A stretch of DNA of 64,000 nt from Blasia pusilla (Eukaryota > Marchantiophyta > Marchantiopsida > Blasiales). Of the stretch, positions 26,101 through 40,732 are shown piece after piece (within the stretch, counting starts at the first letter, position 1; every line of letters starts with the position of its first letter). Position numbers and translations under genes: made by a program. The stretch lies in assembly GCA_050084515.1 (NCBI GenBank), contig CM114272.1, positions 45,322,001-45,386,000 on the forward strand, read 5' to 3'. The notes under the pieces were generated by a model. That model was not told the DNA's origin. It saw only the letters and a program-made list of their open reading frames with translations, and ran no database searches.

Positions 26101-27277
26101 AAAAAATTCTAAGATCCGGAGAGGCCTCTATCCCTAGCAACTATTTCTCATTATAACTCATAACAACCCTACTACTCAACATGCTACATAATGGAATTAA
26201 TTTTTGCTCCAATCATAGAGAGGCTTGTATATGAACCACATAAGGGTAACAAAAGACAAGTATTATTTTCTTTTCTTTACCATGCCTTTGGATCCATTTC
26301 AAAGAAATTCAAATCTCTTGTAAAAGGATGTCTTGTGATGTCAGGAAAGTCCCCATTGAGGAAAATTTTATAATCTTTGCTGATGTTTTTTGCTACGTCA
26401 TCCCTCCTTTTAGTGACCAAATCGTCCCAAAATCAACAAATTTACTTCATTTGATTACAACTATTATATTATGTGAAACGCTTTGGGGAACTCGATATAA
26501 TTCTAAGAGATAGGATCGTAAACACTACAAATCCCCAATTTTAAAGGTCGCACAATTGTTCATGGGGTAATTGTTCATGGGTAACTGTTTAAGGTTGATT
26601 AGTAAGAAATGGTCATGCAGACTTGCAATCTATTTGATTACCACAAAATTATTTACTTCCGCTTCCGACTAATAAGCCGTCTAATATGTGCGTGGAATGT
26701 CCCTTAAACATCCCCTTCGGATTTAGGGGACATGTTAGACACTGATAAGAAAAGTGAACAAATCATCCCTGAGTAGTAGATTCTCGTGACTAATGTTATA
26801 CTAGAGTTAATCTTTGAACATTTCTCGTAGCGAAGCTCTCCATGGGTTGCCTGGCCTTCATGCAATGATGAAATGGCATTAGGTGCCCTTCTTGAACTAG
26901 AAATTAGTTTCCTCTGATTTCAAGGTGATCAAAAGTGAAATGAAAGCATTTAGTATCTTCATTTTCATGCCGAGGTGCAACCCCATAGAAGTGGATGTAC
27001 TGATCGCACAGCTATGAAATTGTAAATACTCTCACCAGAGCTAGGTCATAAAAGTGTTAAGCTGCCCAACTGCTTTTGGGTAATTTTGGAGTCTCTTCTT
27101 CCACTTGTAAGGAAATAAATATTACAACTGAAAATTCAATCTACTTGTCTGAATTTGGATTTTTGCAAACCTGACCTTCACTTCCAGACTGCAATCGAAG
27201 CTTTTTCCACTTGAGAAACGATCTGAATAAACTATGGGAGCATTCTCTGAACTTTGAGACCCTAGAGATGAGAATCT
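26101..27277. other. Intergenic, nothing identified
   Basis: No supported coding. It lies downstream of the sterol isomerase gene and may contain its 3' untranslated region. Confidence 0.5.
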
Positions 27278-27513
27278 CTGAATAGATCAATCACCGTGAT
27301 GGATCTCAGATGTCCAAATCTACTTTTTCTTCTTGAAAGCAACGTTGTCTCTCATGGAAGTGAATGCTTCTGAAATGTAACCCCAGGAGCGAGAAGTGAT
27401 CAACAAGGGAACCACTATCCATATGCTATTCATGAAGACGAAGTACCCCCATAAATATTTAGGCCCAGGAGCTGAATAGATCAATCACCGTGATGGATCT
27501 CATATGTCCAAAT

Positions 27514-31302
<3,789 letters not shown>

Positions 31303-32069
31303 CGCTCTCGTTCTCCCGCCGATCGATCAAGTCTAACCTCCTATGAAACCTGTTGGCCCTCTTACGATTTGCTCTACACTCTGTCGTGCGCTTCCCACGC
31401 ATCAATCGATCAGTATTTCCACCCCCCGCCCATCGATCAGGTCTATCCTCCTGTGAAACTGGCTAGTCCTAGCCTGCTGTGTACACTACCGTGCGCTTCC
31501 ATGCATCGGTTGATCGGTATTCCTGGGATTGCTTGACCTCAACCCCTCGAAGGGAATAGGTCTACTCAATCCCGCCCCGTTTCGGTGATACGTCGATTTA
31601 ATCAAACGTGACCATAGGTGGTTATCCACCTGTTATTGGGGAGTACCCAATAATAATATTCATTTATTTTGCAATTTTTTTTCTTTTTGATATTAGGTAT
31701 TTTCAGTTGTGAAAATCTTTCAAATTGATTTAAAAACATGTTTCAAAATTATGAAAATTAGTTATTGGAGGTAATATAAGAGATTTCATCTTGCATCTCA
31801 CGAATATATTAGTATTTTGTGAAGGAATGAGGGCAACACTACATGTGATGAAAAATATGTAACTTTATATCGGAGAGGAAACCTAAAAGTAGTGGGATAC
31901 ATATCCCACTAAGAAAATGTTAAAAGAGTAGAAGTCGCAAGCTAGAATTTAACATGGGATACTCATGTTTCTCACCCCTAAAAATCAATTGTAGGGATGC
32001 CGTAGGATGATAGAATGAATAAAAAGATAATTGATACCATAATGTAGTTTTAATACCGGAGGAGTAAGG
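31303..32069. other. Upstream region of HYD1, nothing firm
   Basis: The first 250 bp are GC-richer and contain two related direct blocks (the CGATCGATCA-type phrases near 31320 and 31430), as in a 5' untranslated region. Promoter elements cannot be fixed. Confidence 0.4.
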
Positions 32070-32330
32070 TGCCCATGATCCCAGGTTTATGTTTAAAAAG
32101 TTATATATTTAACACTTGGTAACCGAATGGGAGACGTTGGATGAAAATTTGATCTCCAATATTCTTACTTGTGATAATTTCAACATCAATAATATGTGGC
32201 TTGAATTCATATATCACCAACCGAGTGTCATTGGCTTGTCCAATGGAACCATTCATGTTGAGTAAGAACATTATTTGTGCTCAAATCTTTCAACATAGAC
32301 GATGTGCATGCAGTTCATACTATAAGCATA
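32070..32330 (-). pseudogene. Helitron helicase relic, C-terminal part
   Basis: The minus strand reads fragments such as NMNGSIGQANDTRLVIYEF and EIITSKNIGDQIFIQRLPFG, matching the PIF1 pattern seen intact at 60440-60790 (EIIMGKNIGDRIFIP). It is the continuation of 32884-33240, split by an inserted small Helitron. Confidence 0.7.
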
Positions 32331-32883
32331 CTAGTAAGGTGCTCGTGCGATGCACGGGAAATAAAAAAATGTTTGAAGATTTAGTGTACAACTCGTTAAG
32401 AGAAGAAATTAATGATGTTGCACATAAATTCAAACAAATTTCTTGATGTCCCTAGCATGTCAAATATTTTCTTACTGCCCAGTTGCCACATGTTTGAAGA
32501 TTTAGTACATAGCCCGTGAAGGGAAGATATTAATGATGTTGCACATAAGTTCAATTTTTTTCTTGCTGCCCGTATCATGTGAAATATTTCTTACTATCTA
32601 GTTGTCACATGTCAAGCGGAGAGGTGTTTGCAAATCAAGAAGGCACTTCTCCCATAATAATATAGATGAGACGCATGTGCAATGCAAGGGAAACAAAAAG
32701 AAGAAGTGTTTGAAGAGTTAGTGTATAGCCCGTGGATGGAAGAGATAAATGATGTTGCACATAAGTTCAAATTTTTTTCTTATTGCCCGTAGCATATGAA
32801 ATATTTTCTTACTGCCTAGTTGCCACATTTCAAGCACAGAGGTGTTTGCAAATCAAGAAGGCACTCTCCCATAATAATATAGA
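32331..32883 (-). mobile_element. Complete small non-autonomous Helitron, tandem structure
   Basis: On the minus strand the element starts TCTATATTATTATGGGAGAG (32883) after an A and ends with hairpin GTGC-ATC-GCAC, then CTTACTAG (CTAG at 32331-32334) before a T. This is the Helitron rule: 5' TC, 3' CTAG, insertion at A^T. Inside, near 32664, a second 5'-like start (TCTATATTATTATGGGAGAA) follows a degenerate 3' end, so two copies are joined head to tail. A 118-bp subterminal unit is also repeated. No coding. Confidence 0.85.
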
Positions 32884-33240
32884 TATTCAAGAATTTTGTT
32901 GGATAGATATAACTCATCCCCTCATTTGGAGCGGATTCATCCCATGTAAGTATGCTCCAATATAAAATAATTATAAAGTGTGGAAAATTATTGAATCTTG
33001 CCTCTCTATAACATTGAATCATGACATTCATCTTTATATCATCAACATCTCGATTTCTTGGTGTGTGAATGATTTATCTCTAAAAAGGTTGATGTCAATA
33101 AACCTTGGAGATTCATTTCCACGTATTATATCAAGAAATCTTCTACATTCTTACTCTATGACCATATTAGATGATATTTAAGTATAATCATTTCTCAAAG
33201 TAGTGTCTAAAGGCATACGATCCTCTCCCACCTCTAATAA
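32884..33240 (-). pseudogene. Helitron helicase relic, middle part
   Basis: The minus strand carries ESAPNEGMSYIYPTKFLN, a standard PIF1/Helitron helicase segment, plus fragments upstream (ESPRFIDINLFRD). It breaks off at the A before the inserted Helitron and resumes at 32330. Confidence 0.7.
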
Positions 33241-33587
33241 CCGCGCGCTTCCGCGCACAACCTTCTAAATGGAAAAATGACAATAAAACGCCAACCAATG
33301 ATTCCAAAGGCTCCCCCACCAAGGCAACTCACTTGCCTACCTGCAAACAATAAATTCCCCCTACCCCCTAGCATCTTTTTCATATAAAATCATAGTAGTA
33401 AAAATGGCTCACTCGACCTAAAACTCCACTCCTGAATCTACATCGGCTTATCGAGCCATATCCACCCTCTGCTGTGAGGGATGTCGTGCGAATCCACATC
33501 GTCATACAACATACATCGCTGACATACCATACTCACATACATACATAACATAGACGAGAGCATCCAGAAACACAAGTGTACCACAAC

Positions 33588-33800
33588 TGAAATCCGTGAA
33601 AGACCTACTGTCATAAAACACGTACAGAATCACATACAATCGAGCCAAACCGACTCCACGATGGGAGAATCTAGGTCGAAGCTTGCGGGAAACACCATAG
33701 CCAAGAGCTCTACTCACTACCAAGGCTAACTCCCAACGCAACAGGCTCAACTCAAAGAATTGACCGTTCTTTGAGTGCACTCTACCTTATATCCTCCAAC
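33588..33800. repeat. 213-bp direct repeat, copy 1
   Basis: About 96% identical to 36160-36372 by eye, in the same orientation and of equal length. It lies after the gag relic (minus-strand view). Confidence 0.9.
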
Positions 33801-34646
33801 ATCACGTACCCTACGGCGCAACTCTCTGTGCAAGATCCCATACCAAAACTAGACTGCCTGAGCCTCATTCACACCCTGGGTAACTGAAATCAAGCGTCGC
33901 ATACGAGTGTATGCCTCACGAAGACTCTCACCAGTCTTTCGCTCAAATTCTTGAAGACTCCTCAACTTCTCTGTCTTCACTCCTTGATAGTTCTTCTTCA
34001 ACCTCTTGAAGAAGTCTCAGAATCGGCTAACGATGGTGGGGCACTAGTACCTCCACTAGTACCCCACCGGTACCTCCATGGGTACCTCCACCGGTATCCC
34101 CACTCCGGCTCAGACTGCACGACGACTCAACGTCGGGGCCGGGCCGGGCATAGTAGGAGCACTACTACCAATACCACCATGGGTGATAGACACATAGCCT
34201 GGAGACCAATATTGTCTCCATGCCTCAATCTCAGCAACATGGTCCTTCCTAAACTCATGGTAATCATCCATGGGTGGTCCCTCCAAGTGCTGAAACAACC
34301 CCTTCCAAGCCAAGAAGGGTATAAACAACGCATGCGTTCCGCAACATCTACATATCACACCACGTATCAAAGTCCTACATGAAGTCCTCCAACTCAATGG
34401 TGGCCCCTTTGCACCGAGTATCGTCGTGGGCCCTTCATGGCCCCATATATCCCGTCCATGTCCCAAATCAATGGAGCGCAACACTCGATAACAACGAGAA
34501 GACTCGATGTTTGGAACACCTCGCCCCCTCCTCTTCATCAATCGTCGGAAGTGGAAAAGGTAGCCGATACCTAAATCCACTGTGTGAAACCACCAATGTC
34601 CGCACCATGGTCCCCAACGGACCACCCGATGACTCGTGATGACCAA
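33740..34646 (-). pseudogene. Ty3/gypsy gag relic, minus strand
   Basis: The minus strand reads PPMDDYHEFRKDHVAEIEAW, then in another frame LRSLQEFERKTGESLREAYT, RLISVTQGVNEAQAV, a stop, and HRELRRRVRDVGG. The match to the plus-strand relic at 14.5 kb is clear. At least one frameshift and one stop. Its far end runs into direct repeat copy 1. Confidence 0.65.
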
Positions 34647-35200
34647 CGCCGATGCCGCACCACCACCAAATTATCGCCACTAAGTAACCAAGTGACGTCG
34701 ATGTCGCTATACTATTCTAGCTCTACTAGCTATGGGTGTAGGCAACCTAACCTGTCATCACCACAAGAAGCCTCCCACGGTCTACTGGTCATCACTCCAA
34801 CCTCACTACCGGTAGCACACAGGAGTAACACTACTCCGGAAATCAGCGTCAACCCTAACAATGGGCGCGCAAGCAAGAAGCAACGATGGAGGGGATCCAA
34901 ACAGAGGAAGTCCAACGACAACCCTCCAATCGCAAATGGAAATCAAGGTAACAAAATCCCCCAAACGTGGCGCCCCTTGAATCCACAGAACCCACTACAC
35001 AATTCTAACGCAAAAGCTACTCCGCCGCGGGTCGATGACGTGCTAGTCGGACTCGCAGCACTTGAAAATATCACCTGCATGGAGAGGCTACACCGTACTA
35101 TGCGCTAGAGGTACATCAAGCAAAAACTTGAGATGCATAAAGCGCCTAACACATCTCCAAACAACACCAAATGAGCTACACTAGTGTGTACACCCGCATA
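34647..35200. other. Unassigned, probably the same retroelement
   Basis: Open but unrecognised frames on both strands. No motif. Confidence 0.3.
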
Positions 35201-35205
35201 GTTAA

Positions 35206-35257
35206 GAACTCAACAGTTAAGCGCCCTCCAGGCATAATAGCCCAAAGATGGGTGACC
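35206..35257 (+). ncRNA. 5S-rRNA-like internal control region (relic)
   Basis: GAACTC-NNN-AGTTAAGCG, then exactly 23 nt, then GATGGGTGACC. The order and spacing match the internal promoter of plant 5S rRNA. The flanks diverge, so this is not a functional full 5S gene. It may come from a 5S-derived SINE, a Cassandra-type element or a 5S pseudogene. Confidence 0.6.
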
Positions 35258-35299
35258 AGTTATACAACACTCAAATCACAAATCCTGCAAAAACTGCCT

Positions 35300-35327
35300 C
35301 ACGCCCAAGCAAGCAAGCTTGGGCGTG
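35300..35327. repeat. 11-bp inverted repeat, 6-nt loop
   Basis: CACGCCCAAGC (35300-35310) and GCTTGGGCGTG (35317-35327). It lies 43 bp after the 5S-like block. Confidence 0.75.
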
Positions 35328-36159
35328 CTCCTTGCTCCTTACTCCGCCTCTCACGCCCCGAGCTACCACGAGTTGCCTCGAAGCCTCAAAACGCCGAGAA
35401 ATGCTTGAGACATGCCCCTATCGCCACGCTTCGCCATGCTTCGCTATGGAGAGAGGCCCAAACAGGGCACCCCCAACGGGATAGGCGTCTCCAACAATGA
35501 ACAAGTCACCAACCAACCAGCCCCTTCGATCCGCTGTCCATCATAGCCAGACCTTAAGCTAGTCCGCAAAATTTCGATCAGCAATTACTCCGCAAATCCT
35601 CGACAAAAATTGAATCTATTTCAACCAAAATTCAATTGACCACCATAGCTATCTCTCCTCAAAAAATCAGCTACAATCGAACTCTGTACTCTGAGCTAAA
35701 AATCAAACAAACTTGTTGTCCATACATCTCAAGAATCGCAAATCCGACAGCACTTCTGCCCAGTTTCATGCACGCAGAAATCCGCAACGCTCCACACACT
35801 CAAGCAGATAGCTTCACATGAGATCACAATACAAGTAATAACAGGAACCTCTCACCCGATCTAGATGAACTTCAACAGAACTTCCGCACTCCAAGCTCTC
35901 CACATCAGAAAACCGTCGAACACGAACCAGAATCTCCAATCCTTGATAACTTCCAACTCCCTTGACGAAATCCGGCGATCTAAAACGTGTTGGAAAGCTC
36001 TCAACAAGGCGCTTCTTTCCCAACCAACCATGCACCAGATTCACACCTCCAACATAGGCCACAAGCCACGAACATCCACGGTTGAGTATACAATCAGCCC
36101 TAACCAGATCCTACTGATCCACAATCGAAGCTACCATCGATCTATGTCAGTTCTTTGAG

Positions 36160-36372
36160 TGAAATCCGTGAAAGACCTATTGTCATAAAATACGTATAGA
36201 ATCACATAAAATCGAGCCAAACCCACTCCACGATGGGAGAATCTAGGTCGAAGCTTGCGGAAAACACCATAGCCAAGAGCTCTACTCACTACCAAGGCTA
36301 ACTCCCAACGCAACAGGCTCAACTCAAAGAACTGACCGTTCTTTGAGTGCACTCCACCTTATATCCTCCAAC
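36160..36372. repeat. 213-bp direct repeat, copy 2
   Basis: Partner of 33588-33800. Here the left side is preceded by CAGTTCTTTGAG (36148-36159), the inverse of CTCAAAGAACTG inside it (36323-36334), giving 12-bp inverted termini over 187 bp. Copy 1 lacks the left terminus. Confidence 0.9.
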
Positions 36373-36573
36373 CTAAGAGCGGGCCCTACTGGAAAAACTC
36401 TCCCTCAACTGAGTAACCTCCAACCCTATGTATGAAATCGCATCTCTACCTAAACACTGCGGCCCTGCATAAGGTATGGCCTCTACTAGCACACTATACT
36501 CTACGACATAATCCGTATGGTCATGACATGGAATCTGGACTCTTACACCCTAGCTCCTACACACCCACATACA

Positions 36574-36710
36574 CACACATGCAAGAGAAGTGCTCTTAAG
36601 GCTTGGGAAGAGCCTTTCAGCTCTTGCCAAGGATATAAGAGTGAGGGAGATGGTTTTCTCAAGCCATCCTTCTCATGTTGAACATTAGAAGCACTTCTCT
36701 TGCATGTGTG
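36574..36710. repeat. 21-bp perfect hairpin, 95-nt loop
   Basis: Arms 36574-36594 and 36690-36710 are exact complements (core GCAAGAGAAGTGCT). The loop has its own partial pairing. After each arm comes a similar phrase ending GGGAAGAGCC. Size and arm length are those of a plant small-RNA precursor or a MITE. Confidence 0.75.
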
Positions 36711-36859
36711 CTCTTCATTGGGAAGAGCCGAAAGTGATCCTAAGGCTCTTCCCATTCCCATAAGGGAATTACCACCTTTCCAAACTATGAATTTGTGAAG
36801 ATTTTGTGGTAGGTGATCATCGGCATCATGATCAATAAAATTCACAAAAAACATCCACT

Positions 36860-37964
36860 TTGTTACTGATCCGTGTTCGCCATTTACATGATAATACCTC
36901 CTTGGATGTTTTCACGTGGCTCAACCATCCTATTGCAATTTTCTATTAGCCTTTTTCCTCTAAACTCATAAGCAGGATATGTATACCAGTAACTCCTTTG
37001 TATTTAGCCGCAACCTCTTCAAGCTTTGCAATTTAGAACATGCGGCAATGTCCCAAAATTACCCTAAACCCTTTCCCGCCTCCTCTTGGTATTTTGTATT
37101 TCCCGCCAATTTGTGTTGCGACCACGTTCTCTTACGATGATCTCCTAGAACATCCCTAATTAGGTTTGCTATGCGCTAAGAGAACAAGACCGGTGCATCT
37201 GGTGAGGATGTATTGCCATACCTGTTGGAGACGGTAACGAGTCCACATGAGTCATGATCGTTCCCGGGAGGGCGCCCTAGTGACAATAGGTCTCACGACG
37301 TCTTCTTGGTATTTGACTGTAAAATATGGACCTAAGTACATGGGAAGACGGATTGGACGCGTGGCCATGAGAGACGCGCGTCCACCTCCTCCGCCACTCC
37401 GCGTTCAATGAGTCGTACATGCGTAAACAAATTATGACGCAATGTGATGTCGAGTGCTACTGTCTACAATTTGAGGCGCCTTATAGTTTTGTAGGGGACT
37501 CTTGAACGAATTTTCTCGTGCACTCGCACCTTCATAAGTACGATAAACCCCACAACCAAGATAGAAGGGCGGTTCACGTGGAGCTGCTGCCCTTTCCAGC
37601 CGAACTACGTTGGCCTCCGTTCTCATCCTTTGTTTTTTTTTAAGTCAATTTCTCACCTTCCACCTTGTAAGGTCAAGCCGCGAGAAAAACGAAGGTGAAG
37701 AAGGAAACGGAGCCCTGCGGTAGGTGGGTCCGTTCCGCCTCCTCTCAAACGGAAGCCGTATATTGGGGCGATATGCCTCCAAACCGGGGCACATCGTCCC
37801 CATGTTAGTCGGATCAGACCGATACCGCTTCGCCCGTGAGTTTCACCCCAATCGGAAGGTCAGGGATTAGGGTTTGGGATGCCTCGTCAATGCTTGCCAC
37901 TCCGCGACCTTGTGGAGTACTTTGAGGGAGCTGAAGTAGTAAGAAACTCAACCTCTCGATCAGC
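36860..37964. other. Upstream region of PUR3
   Basis: No supported gene. The last 300 bp are GC-richer, consistent with promoter and 5' untranslated region. An in-frame TGA at 37932-37934 precedes the chosen PUR3 start. Confidence 0.45.
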
Positions 37965-40732
37965 ATGGTCTATCCCGCCGAGGTTCTGTATTTGCGGCCC
38001 CCGCCTCGAGCCCACTACGGATGTCAATCGAGGGCGGCGAGAAGCCCGAGTAAGAATGGGACCCAAGTAAGCTTCCGGTGTCTTACGGGCGGCGGGACTC
38101 GAGTTTTCTGCGCGGATAGGGTTCGAAAGGCGAAGTGGTATCGGTCTGCGTCTTGGTCGTGCGGATTATCGTCTGGAGGTGCGAATGCGGGGGTGGTGGA
38201 TGATGGATTCACGAGAGCGAAGCTAGCCGTCTTCTTGTCTGGCGGCGGGTCCAATTTCCGAGCTCTTCATGCTTCGACGCTCAGCGATTCGATATACGGA
38301 GATTTCGCAGTTGTTGTGTCTGACAAACCAGGTCAGGGCGTGTTGTTCTGGTTCTGGGTGTGTGCTGAAATTTTTCCTTCTCTGCCATCATCCCGTAAGT
38401 AGAGTGTTCTGGGCGTTTGAAGGTCCCGCGATCTGAAATTCAAATGGGCGATCGTAGTTGTGCAGGCTGCAAAGGCTGCGATTATGCTAGAGAGCACGGC
38501 CTGCCTATACTTTCTTTTCCTCTGTCAACTCACGCACCAGATGGCCTATCTCCCCCAGACCTTGTGGCTGCCCTCAGGTATTCTCAGGAATTTTCGGCCA
38601 GTTGTGATCCATCTTGGTTACAGATTTGTTTGACTGCCACTCAGCACGGACGGAGGGTTATTTTCTTTAACAAAGGCACCAGAAGTGCAGAGAAATGAAG
38701 TCGGGATTTGGTTCAAGAGTCACGGTCTAGGAAATATTATTCCTTTCATCACCTTTCTTTTATTTGTGCTATGCATTCTCATCTTCTGATTTTTCTAACG
38801 TTAACAGCTGAAGATCTGGTATTGGACTTTGATCTAGGACATTTGGTGTGGACTACGTGTTGTTGGCGGGTTACTTGAAGCTCCTGCCCACCGAGCTCGT
38901 GCAAGCGTATCCTCGCTCTGTTGTTAATATTCACCCTGCCCTCTTACCTGCTTTTGGAGGGAAGGGATATTTCGGGATGAAAGTTCATGAAGCCGTCATA
39001 AAGTCCGGTGCTCGGTAAGGTATTGCTACACATGCCTCACCGTCTTTAAGTATATGGCGAATTGTTTCTAACGCCTGGATGCTTTCCCGCGTTTAATTGG
39101 TCGCTGGCACTGTGGTTCCATTCGCCACTTTTGAGAAGTCATCTCTATCCTCCTTATGCCGAAAGTCATCCTACACTTCTCACGCCTTGCCTGATATATG
39201 TTAACCAGAAAAATATGTTTCTGAGCCACCAACATTCTCTAGTCTACTACTCCATTTTGTACTCCTTCTGGAGTGGGAGGCTCGTGTCAACCAAATGACC
39301 GCTCGAGACAGAGACTGGGTTCCTGCGGTGATGGTGATCCTGTACATGTTAGACTATGGAGATGATCTAATCGTCCATGAATAACATCTTTTCGCTGAGC
39401 AGGGATTTATCATCCGAAATTCAAGAGGACTTGCATTCCTTGTGGGCTTAAATATCGTCTTAGATCATTTGGTGAGGTACAGTTATCAAAATGCTCAGGT
39501 CCACTTAGTGGACACCGCAGTGATGATCTTCAAATGCATGTTAGACTATGGAGATGGTTTACAATCGTCTATGAATAACAAACTCTATCTGAGCGGTCTC
39601 TCTTGGACTTGGCCATCACAGCTGAAGCCCTCGCCTCGGGTAGCTCTACCTTTTGTGTTTTGCTGTTCAGATCAGATGCGATTAGTCCTTCGCATTGGAC
39701 AAGATTGGCAAGGATGATTTCTACATATTTCACAGTTTGCCTGACCAACTCATGAATGTAGCTGTTGTAACTGAGCCAATCTTTCCATCACAAAGACTAA
39801 ATATTCTCAGTGGACCACTTGGGATTGAGGTTCCGTAGACCTTCCGGACTTGGGAGTTAACTTTGGACTGAGGAGGCTTCTTTTCAACTTTGCCGTGATG
39901 GTTATTATTACATGTTAGACTATGGAGAAGGTTAATGACCCTTCCATGACTATCAAAAATTTACTGAGCAGAGTTTTTCTGATTGGTTGTAGTAGTAGTC
40001 TAAAATATGCATAACAAACTCTTTCTGAAGTCATGTTGCCGCCTATTCATAGCCCTGTCTACCCCGTGCTTTGATGATTTCAAGTTCATTCACCTATTTG
40101 GAAACAGTACCTGCCTAGCTGGGAATAACATATCGTTTAGCCAATAATCCAGTACTTCGTGCACTTGGTTCTTTTCTTATTTATGCACTTAAACCTAATA
40201 TTGTTGTACCTTCACGGGGACTCTGGTCCATCTCCTAATGGTATGGATTGCTTTACTTCAATAGGTTTTCTGGGCCAACAGTGCACTTCGTTGATACAAA
40301 ATATGATAGTGGAGTTATCCTGGCGCAGAGAATCGTCCCTGTCCTGGCTGACGACTCCCCCATGGACCTTGCTGCAAGAGTTCTGAAAGAGGTGAAAGCA
40401 CTTAGTCCTTGCAACATTGTATGGTGGGTTGACTGAACCAATTTACCATATGGTTTAGGTAGAAATTGCTTGTCAAGCTTCACTCTCTTCCACTGTAGAC
40501 TACTCCCAAGTTGCCCTGGACCCAGTGTCACGGATGTTCTTGTCCATTTTCTTGATAGTGACTGGCCTTGCTAGAAACATTTTGATTGACTTATTTATCA
40601 ACCTTTCAATACTGGCAGGAGCACGAACTCTACACTGAAGCCGTTGCGGCACTCTGTGAAGGTAGAATCATTTGGCGTGATGATGGGGTTCCCATCATTC
40701 GAAGATCCTGGAATGGCTCAGAATTTTATTGA
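37965..40732 (+). CDS. PUR3: Phosphoribosylglycinamide formyltransferase (GAR transformylase), plastid-type
   Basis: Transfers a formyl group from 10-formyl-tetrahydrofolate to GAR, third step of purine synthesis. Five exons: 37965-38331, 38466-38577, 38838-39014, 40265-40391 and 40619-40732, all GT-AG and phase-consistent, giving 298 residues (about 292 in Arabidopsis). The leader of about 85 residues is Ser/Arg-rich with few acids, as in a chloroplast transit peptide. Enzyme signatures follow: KLAVFLSGGGSNFRAL (residues 86-101), LLAGYLKLLP, NIHPALLP with Asn190 and His192, and YDSGVILAQ with Asp233; these are the Asn-His-Asp catalytic set of PurN. The start is the first ATG after the upstream stop. 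Intron 3 is 1.25 kb with a triplicated repeat. No lesion seen. Confidence 0.93.
39324..39975. repeat. Triplicated ~85-bp repeat in PUR3 intron 3
   Basis: Three imperfect copies at about 39324-39405, 39518-39595 and 39891-39975 share CATGTTAGACTATGGAGA, preceded by a GTGATG phrase and followed by CTGAGC. The function is unknown. Confidence 0.8.

Noticed and set aside
34584-35108. 174-codon plus-strand frame
   Set aside because: It overlaps the gypsy relic region and is rich in Ser, Pro and Asn with no motif.
37879-38070. Alternative upstream ATG frame for PUR3
   Set aside because: It is in another frame and does not join the enzyme; 37965 starts the frame that does.
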